NCBI GenBank assembly: GCA_002368685.1
Contig: DFEN01000136.1
Span: forward strand, 1 to 8,123
Reading direction: 5' to 3'
Origin: Lachnospiraceae bacterium UBA3801
GTDB lineage: Bacteria; Bacillota; Clostridia; Lachnospirales; Lachnospiraceae
Length of the DNA: 8,123 nt
Shown here: one piece after another, positions 1-6,441 of the stretch
Layout of the letters: each line of letters opens with the position of its first letter
How positions within the stretch are numbered: the stretch's first letter is position 1
Translations under genes and position numbers: made by a program
Notes under the pieces: generated by a model
The model's database searches: none
What the model was told of the DNA's origin: nothing
What the model saw: the letters and a program-made list of their open reading frames with translations, nothing else

Positions 1-3000
1 TTTCAGGACTACAGATTCATTGATCGAGATGTATATCTGTATCCTGCGAAGGATGCTCTGTTTTATTATGCCGATGTTCATGGTAATCTGACGTCTGCTA
101 AAAGACTTGAAATCATCAAAAGAATATATAGGAACGAAAGAACAGTTATCATAACCACTGTTGATGGACTGATGGATAAAATTCCGGATATGAAATATTT
201 CCGTAGACATGCCTTCAGCCTGTCAGTAGGCCAGGAGATAGAGTTGGAGGACATCAAACGTAGGCTTATCATGCTGGGTTATGAAAATGTTGGAGTAGTT
301 GATGCGCGTGGGCAGTTTTCTGTACGTGGAGGTATACTTGATATATACCCTCTTACAGAAGAGTGCCCTTGTCGAGTTGAGTTCTTCGGTGACGAGGTTG
401 ACTCTATTAGATATTTTGATGAGAGCACACAGAGATCGATAGAAAGCTGTGAGAGCTTCGACATTCTGCCAAGTAGTGAGTACGTCCTTAGTGCGGCACG
501 TATCAAAAGAGGTATAGATGAAATAGAAGAAGAGGGCGAAAGAGTCGCTAAGGTCTTCAAGGAAAAGTTTGAGACTGAGTCTTATGCCAGACTAAGATCT
601 TATATTAAGCATGTTAAGGAAGAGGTTGTTGAGTATAACTCTACATCAGGTCTAGATAGCTTAGTTAATTATTTCTTTACCGATACAGTGTCATTTCTGG
701 ATTATCTTCCTAAGGATGTACCAGTTTTCGTAGATGATCCTGCTAAGGTTGAGGAGAGGGCGGTTGCACATTCCAATGAATTTGCAATATCTATGAAGGC
801 AAGACTTGAGAGTGGATATATACTTCCGAAACAGGCGGAGGTTCTCTTCAGTAGCAACGAGATAGTGGGAAGACTGGCAAAGATGAAAACTGTTTCTATG
901 TCAGAATTCTTCTATTCTGAGGGAACCCTTGTTTTCAAGGATTCTTATCATTTCGAGACAAAGGGGGTAGAGTCCTATAAGGGCAATACAACCAGACTTC
1001 TTACTGATATAAGAAAGTGGCGTAATGATGATTACGGAATAATGATCGTATCTCCATCTCAGACTAGAGCGAAGAGACTCGTTCAGTCTCTAGTAGATGA
1101 AGATATAATGGCATTTTTCTCCAGTAGCAAGTCGAGAGTTCTGCAGCCACGCGAGGTTATGGTTACTACAGGTAATCTTGAGGAAAGTATAAGAATTCCA
1201 GAGGTTAAGCTCGTAATCATAAATGAGAGCGAGATATTTGGAGCGGACAGCGGAAGAAAACGTAGAAAGAAGCTTCCGCCTAAATATGAAGGTGAAAAGT
1301 ACGGAAGTATAGATGAGATAGGTGTCGGAGACTATGTCGTACATGAGAGACATGGAATCGGTATCTATAAAGGGATAGAAAAGGTTCGTACCTCTGATGG
1401 AAGAGAACGTGATTATATACATATAGATTATGCTGACAGCGGTAAGCTATTTATTCCAGTTGAGCAGCTGAGCCTTATCGGTAAGTTCGCTAGCAAGGAT
1501 TCCAGAAAACCAAAGCTGAATAAGCTGGGGGGAAATGAATGGAACAAGACACGTGAGAGAGTTAGATCCCATGTCGATGATATAGCGGATGAACTGATAC
1601 AGCTCTATGCTATTCGTCAGAACAAGAAGGGCTATCAGTTCTCTGAGGATACTATCTGGCAGAAGGAATTCGAGGAGCTGTTTCCATACGAGGAGACACC
1701 AGATCAGTATAATGCGATACTAGATACCAAGAGGGATATGGAAAGCGACAAGATCATGGACCGTCTAATCTGTGGAGATGTCGGCTTTGGTAAAACTGAG
1801 GTTGCTATCAGAGCGGCCTTTAAAGCTGTTCAGGATGGAAGACAGGTCGCTTATCTGGTGCCAACTACTATTTTGGCAGAACAGCATTTCTCAACCTTCA
1901 CAGAAAGAATGAAGGATTATCCTGTAAATATCAGGGTGCTGTCCAGATTCTGTACCACTAAGGAAGTTAAAGAAATCCTGGAAGGACTGAAGAATGGAAG
2001 TGTTGATATAGTTATAGGAACACACAGACTTCTCTCCAAGGATGTAGCCTATAAGGCGCTCGGACTTCTGATCATTGACGAGGAACAGAGATTCGGTGTT
2101 AAGCATAAGGAAACTATTAAGCAGCTGAAGAATACGGTGGATGTTCTTACACTGACGGCGACGCCTATTCCTAGAACTCTTCATATGAGTCTTATAGGAA
2201 TAAGAGATATGAGCCTTCTTGAAGAGCCTCCAGTAGATAGACGTCCTATACAGACTTACGTAATGGAGTATGATAAGGAAATAGTCAAGGAGGCGATTGC
2301 CCGGGAGCTGGCTCGTAATGGCCAGATCTACTATGTATATAATAGAGTGGATGATATAGAGCGAGTGACCCTCGAGCTTAGAGCTCTGATACCAAATGCA
2401 AGGATAGAGTTTGCTCACGGCAAGATGAAGGAGCGGGAACTCGAGAATATCATGCACGCCTTCATTAATAAAGAGATAGATGTTCTGGTTTCAACTACTA
2501 TAATTGAAACCGGTCTCGACATACCGAATGTTAATACGATTATTATCCATAATGCAGATAACTTCGGACTAGCTCAGCTGTATCAGCTTCGTGGCCGTGT
2601 TGGTAGATCGGATAGATCCAGTTATGCCTTTCTGATGTACCGAAGAGATAAGGTAATTAAGGAGGTTGCTGAGAAGAGGCTTTCTGCAATTAGGGAGTTT
2701 ACAGAATTGGGTTCAGGATATAAAATATCCATGAAAGACCTGGAGATTCGTGGAGCGGGAAATGTCCTCGGTAGCAGCCAGTCTGGTCATATGGAAGAAA
2801 TTGGATATGACCTGTACGTTAAACTGCTTAGTCAGGCTATACGTACGAAGATGGGAGAAAAGGTTGAAGAGGATTTTGATACTTCTGTTGATATCCCTGT
2901 AGATGCATTTATCCCAGATGAATATGTTCGAAATGAATATCTGAAGCTTGAAATGTATAAGAGAATATCACATATCGAGACAGAGGATGATATAGCTGAT

Positions 3001-3345
3001 ATAGTTGATGAGGCAGAGGATAGATTTGGACCTGTTCCGAAGACGATGCAACGACTCATGAGAGTGGCGCTTATTAAGGCAATGGCTCATAAGGCGTATA
3101 TAACATTTCTAAGATATAGGCAGGATAGAGTTGAATATATCATCAAGGATGGCGCGCCAATAGATGTGGCGAAGGTGTCCAGGTTTATCAAAAAGTATAA
3201 GGGTGATATGCGACTTATAACTGCAAAGGAATCGGGCTTCTCTGTTAAGACATCAAGCTTAGTTCAGGACAACATGCTCGAGAAGATAGAAGAAGTAATT
3301 AATGATATAAATGAGAATCTTATCATAAGAGATAAGGATGAATAA
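1..3345 (+). CDS. mfd: Transcription-repair coupling factor Mfd (5' end missing)
   Basis: ATP-driven DNA translocase that removes RNA polymerase stalled at lesions and recruits UvrA for nucleotide excision repair; cytoplasmic. The frame is open from base 1, giving 1114 codons in the window; against the usual ~1150-1180 residues, roughly 60 N-terminal residues are missing. The ATG at 172 is internal, because conserved-looking Mfd sequence continues upstream of it. In window codons: UvrB-like region with VRGGILDIYPL near 108-118; CarD-like RNA polymerase-interaction domain about 440-496 (IGVGDYVVHERHGIG); Walker A GDVGFGKT at 592-599; DEEQ box at 693-696; TATPIPRT at 719-726; motif V STTIIETGLDIPN; motif VI QLRGRVGRS at 862-870; the translocation (TRG) segment about 903-925 with LEIRGAGNVLG; then the C-terminal D7 domain. 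All helicase motifs are intact. One oddity is Cys651 in SRFCTTKE, where the family usually has Arg. It is followed after 12 bases by the lipoprotein gene, so probably co-transcribed. Confidence 0.98.
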   Translation, partial: FQDYRFIDRDVYLYPAKDALFYYADVHGNLTSAKRLEIIKRIYRNERTVIITTVDGLMDKIPDMKYFRRHAFSLSVGQEIELEDIKRRLIMLGYENVGVVDARGQFSVRGGILDIYPLTEECPCRVEFFGDEVDSIRYFDESTQRSIESCESFDILPSSEYVLSAARIKRGIDEIEEEGERVAKVFKEKFETESYARLRSYIKHVKEEVVEYNSTSGLDSLVNYFFTDTVSFLDYLPKDVPVFVDDPAKVEERAVAHSNEFAISMKARLESGYILPKQAEVLFSSNEIVGRLAKMKTVSMSEFFYSEGTLVFKDSYHFETKGVESYKGNTTRLLTDIRKWRNDDYGIMIVSPSQTRAKRLVQSLVDEDIMAFFSSSKSRVLQPREVMVTTGNLEESIRIPEVKLVIINESEIFGADSGRKRRKKLPPKYEGEKYGSIDEIGVGDYVVHERHGIGIYKGIEKVRTSDGRERDYIHIDYADSGKLFIPVEQLSLIGKFASKDSRKPKLNKLGGNEWNKTRERVRSHVDDIADELIQLYAIRQNKKGYQFSEDTIWQKEFEELFPYEETPDQYNAILDTKRDMESDKIMDRLICGDVGFGKTEVAIRAAFKAVQDGRQVAYLVPTTILAEQHFSTFTERMKDYPVNIRVLSRFCTTKEVKEILEGLKNGSVDIVIGTHRLLSKDVAYKALGLLIIDEEQRFGVKHKETIKQLKNTVDVLTLTATPIPRTLHMSLIGIRDMSLLEEPPVDRRPIQTYVMEYDKEIVKEAIARELARNGQIYYVYNRVDDIERVTLELRALIPNARIEFAHGKMKERELENIMHAFINKEIDVLVSTTIIETGLDIPNVNTIIIHNADNFGLAQLYQLRGRVGRSDRSSYAFLMYRRDKVIKEVAEKRLSAIREFTELGSGYKISMKDLEIRGAGNVLGSSQSGHMEEIGYDLYVKLLSQAIRTKMGEKVEEDFDTSVDIPVDAFIPDEYVRNEYLKLEMYKRISHIETEDDIADIVDEAEDRFGPVPKTMQRLMRVALIKAMAHKAYITFLRYRQDRVEYIIKDGAPIDVAKVSRFIKKYKGDMRLITAKESGFSVKTSSLVQDNMLEKIEEVINDINENLIIRDKDE

Positions 3346-3357
3346 GAGGTTAGTTGG

Positions 3358-4434
3358 ATGACATTTCGCAAGGGAAAAATCAGAAGCTATCTAGCAGCGA
3401 TATTAATGGCTGCACTAGTTCTTGTTACCGTGGGTTGTGGTGAGGCAGAGATAGCAGAGGAAAATGCAGACGCAGTATTTAGATATGCGGGTAAGGATGT
3501 ATCTCTTGGTGAGGTGTATCTGTATGCAAACACAGTTATTGAGGATTATGAATCAATATATGGAAATGAGATCTGGGGAACCAGCATATCTGTTAGCAAG
3601 GATGATACCGCTAACATGGAGGATGTAACCAGAAGAGATATTATAGAAAATATCGTACATGTTAAGATGCTGAATGCAAAGGCTTCTGACTATAAGGTTG
3701 CTCTAACAGAGGATGACGAGAAGACGGTTGCCAGTGAGACGGATGCCTTCTATGCTAAGCTAACAGATGATCAGATTCACGACATGCAGCTGTCCTATGA
3801 TCTAGTTAAGTCCGTTATGCAGGAAAATATGGTGGCTCGAAAGGTTTATGACAAGATTATTGGTGAAGCTGGAATAGAGGTTTCAGATGAAGAAGCGCGC
3901 GAGACAACATTTTACGATTTATACTTCGAGTGTTATGCAGTTGCATCTAGTGGAGATGTGACAGGCTTTTCTGAGGATGAGAAGGCGGCGCAGTATGATA
4001 GAGCGGTTCAGGCCTATAATACTCTGATCAATCCGATAGAGAGTGGAATCAACGATGGAACCTCTTCATCAAATTCAAATAGTACAAATATAGAGGGACT
4101 AGCGGAATACTATGGTTTGCAGAATTCATCGTATTATACTATGACTCCTTCAGAGATAAAGGGTATTTATGGTGAAGAGATATATGACAGTTTGTATAAC
4201 TTAGAGGATGGCTCCTACAGCCTGGTTACTGAATCTGAGTACGGATATCATATCTTCTATATGAAGGCACTGACAGATAGAAATGCCACAGACCTGCATA
4301 AAGAAGATATAATAAAAACTAAGAAGAATGAATACATGGAAGAACTGTATGGAGAGTGGAAGAATGATATAGATTCCAGCTTCTCCTACGAAAAATCCGT
4401 AGACTTTGATGTATATAAAAGAATTGAATTTTAA
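3358..4434 (+). CDS. Lipoprotein, SurA/PrsA-like with degenerate parvulin domain
   Basis: Predicted lipid-anchored extracytoplasmic folding factor of 358 residues. The N-terminus has a basic start (MTFRKGKIR), a hydrophobic stretch at about 11-25 and a lipobox ending TVGC, with Cys27 as the lipidated residue. Residues about 40-180 resemble a SurA/PrsA N-terminal chaperone region (VFRYAGKDVSLGEVYLYANT, then acidic helices). The C-terminal part keeps a parvulin-type ending: 'LEDGSYSLVTESEYGYHIF', with His298 in YGYHIF. The first parvulin strand, normally carrying a conserved His in a HIL-type motif, here reads DLYFECYAV (187-195), and the middle has a Ser/Asn-rich linker near 236-246. Isomerase activity is therefore doubtful, and a holdase or chaperone role is more likely; that is inference. 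The ribosome site AAGAGG (3344-3349) overlaps the mfd stop codon, and the 12-base gap implies an operon with mfd. 'Peptidylprolyl isomerase' is the likely database label. Confidence 0.85.
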   Translation: MTFRKGKIRSYLAAILMAALVLVTVGCGEAEIAEENADAVFRYAGKDVSLGEVYLYANTVIEDYESIYGNEIWGTSISVSKDDTANMEDVTRRDIIENIVHVKMLNAKASDYKVALTEDDEKTVASETDAFYAKLTDDQIHDMQLSYDLVKSVMQENMVARKVYDKIIGEAGIEVSDEEARETTFYDLYFECYAVASSGDVTGFSEDEKAAQYDRAVQAYNTLINPIESGINDGTSSSNSNSTNIEGLAEYYGLQNSSYYTMTPSEIKGIYGEEIYDSLYNLEDGSYSLVTESEYGYHIFYMKALTDRNATDLHKEDIIKTKKNEYMEELYGEWKNDIDSSFSYEKSVDFDVYKRIEF

Positions 4435-4449
4435 TTTATTCAAATAGGT

Positions 4450-4500
4450 ATGTAAATGGGGACTATGCAAATAGGGACGGTTCTGTTTTGCATAGTCCCT
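4450..4500. repeat. Palindromic repeat between convergent genes
   Basis: A perfect 13-bp inverted repeat, GGGACTATGCAAA (4459-4471) and TTTGCATAGTCCC (4487-4499), encloses a 15-base loop containing GGGACGGTTCTG. A 14-base unit is also repeated directly with 12 matches: ATGTAAATGGGGAC (4450-4463) and ATGCAAATAGGGAC (4465-4478). It lies in the 78-base gap between the lipoprotein gene and dut, whose 3' ends face each other. Neither strand has a run of T after the stem, so it is not a textbook intrinsic terminator, though it could block readthrough both ways. From memory, the GGGACGGTTCTGT / ACAGAACCGTCCC core recurs in clostridial intergenic palindromes of the REP/IS200-associated sort; this could not be checked here. 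Confidence 0.75.
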
Positions 4501-4512
4501 AGTCGCGCCCTG

Positions 4513-4962
4513 TTACTTCGTTCCGGTGGAACCGAAGCCTCCCTCCCCGCGAACGGTGTCGGATAGTTCATCTACTTCGTTAAATGCAGCTTGTATATAA
4601 GGTGTTATTATAAGCTGCGCGATTCTTTCGTTTGGTTCGATTGTCTGTGGCTTAGTTGAATGATTGTGAAGTGCAACCATTATCTCGCCACGATAATCAC
4701 TATCAATAACTCCGACCTTATTAGCTGGAGCTAGGCCTCTTTTGGAGGCAAGACCGCTTCTTGCGTATATAAGACCAGCATAGCCAATAGGAATTTCCAT
4801 GGATAAACCGGTTTTTATTAAATAAGTTTCACCTGGCTCAAAAGTTATTGGACTATCTATGCAAGCGTATAGATCAGCGCCGGCTGCATAGTCCGAACCA
4901 TAGGTTGGAATAGTCGCATTTGGACTAAGTTTCTTTATATTTACATTTGTTATCTGGACCAT
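4513..4962 (-). CDS. dut: dUTP diphosphatase (dUTPase), trimeric family
   Basis: Hydrolyses dUTP to dUMP and pyrophosphate, keeping uracil out of DNA and supplying dUMP for thymidylate synthesis; cytoplasmic. The 149-residue length is normal for the all-beta homotrimeric family. All five motifs are present: I AGADLYA (28-34, Asp30), II ARSGLA (67-72), III GVIDSDYRGEI (84-94, with catalytic Asp87 and Tyr90), IV NERIAQLII (111-119) and V RGEGGFGSTG (138-147), whose Phe normally stacks on the nucleotide base. The start is fixed by a strong AAGGAGGG ribosome site (4970-4977, minus strand) 7 bases upstream. It is transcribed against the mfd operon, from its own promoter at 4992-5020. Nothing is missing or truncated. 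Confidence 0.97.
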   Translation of the reverse strand: MVQITNVNIKKLSPNATIPTYGSDYAAGADLYACIDSPITFEPGETYLIKTGLSMEIPIGYAGLIYARSGLASKRGLAPANKVGVIDSDYRGEIMVALHNHSTKPQTIEPNERIAQLIITPYIQAAFNEVDELSDTVRGEGGFGSTGTK

Positions 4963-4991
4963 TTTTGAGCCCTCCTTAATTACAGAAAAAA

Positions 4992-5020
4992 ATTATAGCA
5001 TCTGCAAATCTTTTTGTAAA
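4992..5020 (-). promoter_or_regulatory. Sigma-A promoter of dut
   Basis: Read on the minus strand: a -35 box TTTACA (plus-strand 5015-5020), a spacer of exactly 17 bases, and a perfect -10 box TATAAT (plus-strand 4992-4997) preceded by TGC, an extended -10. The predicted start of transcription near 4985 leaves a leader of about 23 bases that holds the dut ribosome site. This is the cleanest promoter in the window. Confidence 0.8.
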
Positions 5021-5074
5021 TATTGTGAAAAAAGAGAGAATTATTAAAATATACTTTATTTTTAAAGGTTTGTG

Positions 5075-5119
5075 TGTTATTATCATACGGTTGAATGAAA
5101 ACGAGAATTATAGTGTAAA
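5075..5119 (+). promoter_or_regulatory. Candidate promoter(s) of the trigger-factor-like gene
   Basis: Two weak candidates lie upstream of the 5155 gene. One is an extended -10, TGTTATTAT at 5075-5083, with no good -35 box. The other is TTGAAT (5091-5096), a 17-base spacer, and TGTAAA (5114-5119), with 4 of 6 matches in each box. The gene diverges from dut and so needs its own promoter here, but the sequence does not decide which candidate is used. Confidence 0.35.
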
Positions 5120-5140
5120 GACTATTTACTAGGAAAAGTG

Positions 5141-5145
5141 AAAGG
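5141..5145 (+). promoter_or_regulatory. Ribosome binding site choosing the start at 5155
   Basis: AAAGG lies 9 bases before the ATG at 5155. The in-frame ATG at 5146 directly abuts this site and would have to use AGGA at 5131-5134, 11 bases away. A start at 5155 also gives a standard lipoprotein signal beginning MKFRK. Confidence 0.6.
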
Positions 5146-5154
5146 ATGCTTATT

Positions 5155-6267
5155 ATGAAGTTCAGAAAGATTAGTGCCCTTCTTGTAGTAGTAATGATGA
5201 TTTCATTATTCTCAGGATGTGGAAACAAATCAAAGGGTGTTATCGAAGATATGGCAAAGGAGTATAGCAAGTATGTAACTCTTGGCGAGTACAAGGGCTT
5301 ATCATATGTGCCTACAAAGACTCCAGTTTCAGAGGATAACATTCAGTATGATATTCAGAATCTTATCTCTCAGAATACAAAGGAGAATAAGATAATGACA
5401 GGAATCGCTACAGAAGGCGATACTGTAAACATTGATTATGTAGGTACTATCGATGGTGAGGAATTCGAAGGCGGAAGCACACAGGGTGCAGGAACTGATC
5501 TCGAGCTTGGATCTGGTAGTTATATAGAAGGATTCGAGGAGCAGATAGAAGGACATAGCCCTGGAGATGCATTTGACGTTGAAGTTACATTCCCAGATGA
5601 TTACGGCAGCACAGACCTTGCTGGTAAGGATGCCGTATTCCAGACAGTTCTCAATTATATAGTAGAAAAAGAAGAGCCAAAGTATGACGACGCTCTTGTA
5701 GCTAGTGCTACAGATTACTCAACAGTTGAGGAGTATGAGAAGTCACTTCTTGATGAATATAAGAAAAATGCTGCAGAATCAGATCTTTCTTCAGATAAGA
5801 GTTCATTATTCCAACAGGTTATTGACAACAGTACTGTAAGCGAATATCCTCAGGAAGAAGTTGAGGAAAGAATCAAGATGGTAATGGATAATGTTGAGCA
5901 GGAAGCTGAGGCGAATGGTGTAGACGTTAATACATACCTAAGCAACTATGGATATACACTTGAAGATTTCAAGTCAAATATCAAGGACTCAGTACAGACA
6001 TACATCAAAGAGAAGATGGTTGTTGTAACTATCGCTGAGAAAGAGAAGATTACTGTAACAGATGAAGAAGCTGATGCTAAGGTTAAAGAGCTTCTGGAAA
6101 TGTCAGGATTATCTGATAAGGAAACACTAAATCAGCAGTATGGTTTTACAGATGAGGATTATTATTATGAAGTACTCTACACAAAGATTATGGACTTCAT
6201 ATATGATAATGCAGTAAAGGCTTCAGCAACAGACGCTAGTAGCGATGATGCAACTTCTGAAGAGTAA
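5155..6267 (+). CDS. Lipoprotein trigger-factor homologue (FKBP plus C-terminal chaperone domain)
   Basis: A 370-residue protein predicted to be lipid-anchored outside the membrane. Signal: MKFRK, hydrophobic residues 6-19 and lipobox FSGC with Cys22. Residues about 40-75 match the linker before the trigger-factor FKBP domain (YVTLGEYKGLSYVP, then VSEDNIQYDI). The FKBP-type PPIase domain spans about 87-170, with GDTVNIDYVGTIDGEEFEGG, IEGFEEQIEGHSPGD and VTFPDDYGSTDLAGKDAVF, all close to cytosolic trigger factor. A helical, acidic trigger-factor C-terminal domain (about 175-355) follows, then a Ser/Asp/Glu tail (SATDASSDDATSEE). The N-terminal ribosome-binding domain with its GFRxGxxP signature is absent, so this is not the ribosome-associated chaperone; folding of exported proteins is the likely role (inference). 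It may be labelled tig, but I leave the symbol empty because the architecture differs. An in-frame ATG at 5146 would add MLI. It ends at a hairpin terminator at 6288-6344. Confidence 0.9.
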   Translation: MKFRKISALLVVVMMISLFSGCGNKSKGVIEDMAKEYSKYVTLGEYKGLSYVPTKTPVSEDNIQYDIQNLISQNTKENKIMTGIATEGDTVNIDYVGTIDGEEFEGGSTQGAGTDLELGSGSYIEGFEEQIEGHSPGDAFDVEVTFPDDYGSTDLAGKDAVFQTVLNYIVEKEEPKYDDALVASATDYSTVEEYEKSLLDEYKKNAAESDLSSDKSSLFQQVIDNSTVSEYPQEEVEERIKMVMDNVEQEAEANGVDVNTYLSNYGYTLEDFKSNIKDSVQTYIKEKMVVVTIAEKEKITVTDEEADAKVKELLEMSGLSDKETLNQQYGFTDEDYYYEVLYTKIMDFIYDNAVKASATDASSDDATSEE

Positions 6268-6287
6268 TAATTAGTTAAGTAAATACT

Positions 6288-6344
6288 GCCAAAGCCATTG
6301 TTGACACATACAAAACGCTGTGTTAAACTTGGCTTTGGCGTTTT
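6288..6344 (+). terminator. Intrinsic terminator of the trigger-factor-like gene
   Basis: A perfect 10-bp stem, GCCAAAGCCA (6288-6297) with TGGCTTTGGC (6330-6339), is followed by GTTTT (6340-6344). Inside it a second helix pairs 6301-6308 with 6319-6326 (8 bp including one G-T pair) across a 3x3 internal loop, leaving a 10-base apical loop. The T-run is short, so termination may be partial. Transcripts ending here stop about 3 bases before the mature 5' end of the tRNA. Confidence 0.75.
6301..6329 (+). promoter_or_regulatory. Promoter of tRNA-Leu, nested in the terminator hairpin
   Basis: A consensus -35 box TTGACA (6301-6306) is followed by a 17-base spacer and the extended -10 TGTTAAACT (TG at 6321-6322, TAAACT at 6324-6329). 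Transcription would start near 6336, giving a tRNA leader of about 11 bases. The promoter lies entirely within the loop side of the hairpin described for 6288-6344. Confidence 0.65.
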
Positions 6345-6346
6345 AA

Positions 6347-6431
6347 GCAGATGTGGCGGAATTGGTATACGCGCATGATTCAGGTTCATGTCCACATAAC
6401 GTGGGTTCGGGTTCGAGTCCCGTCATCTGCA
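6347..6431 (+). tRNA. tRNA-Leu (anticodon CAG)
   Basis: Decodes CUG leucine codons. It folds as a class II tRNA of 85 bases: acceptor stem GCAGATG (6347-6353) with CATCTGC (6424-6430); D arm GCG/CGC with the GG of GGTATA; anticodon stem CATGA/TCATG (6374-6378, 6386-6390) around loop TTCAGGT, with CAG at 6381-6383; a long variable arm CCAC/GTGG (6392-6404) typical of leucine; T loop TTCGAGT (6412-6418). The discriminator base is A (6431), as expected for Leu. CCA is not encoded, so it is added after transcription. The outermost T-stem pair (6407, 6423) is T opposite T, a small irregularity. Confidence 0.96.
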
Positions 6432-6441
6432 AAAATAAATT

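Noticed and set aside
172..174. ATG at 172 as the start of mfd
   Set aside because: The frame is open to base 1, and the upstream codons read as normal Mfd sequence (FQDYRFIDRDVYLYP and on). No ribosome site precedes 172.
1891..2457. Open frame of 188 codons on the minus strand
   Set aside because: It lies wholly opposite the conserved helicase core of mfd, has no ribosome site or recognisable domain, and its composition is that of an antisense shadow. The same applies to the minus-strand frames at 279-560, 1090-1422, 2832-3059 and 6787-7038.
4424..4443. Inverted repeat TTGAAT/ATTCAA at the end of the parvulin-like gene
   Set aside because: Only 6 AT-rich base pairs with no following T-run; too weak to call a terminator.
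4458..4500. Intrinsic terminator for the mfd operon or dut
   Set aside because: The stem is strong but neither side is followed by a T-run, and the loop is 15 bases; I list it as a repeat that may still hinder readthrough.
4980..5342. Minus-strand frame of 120 codons upstream of dut
   Set aside because: It overlaps the divergent promoter region and the start of the lipoprotein gene, has no ribosome site, and its translation resembles no family.
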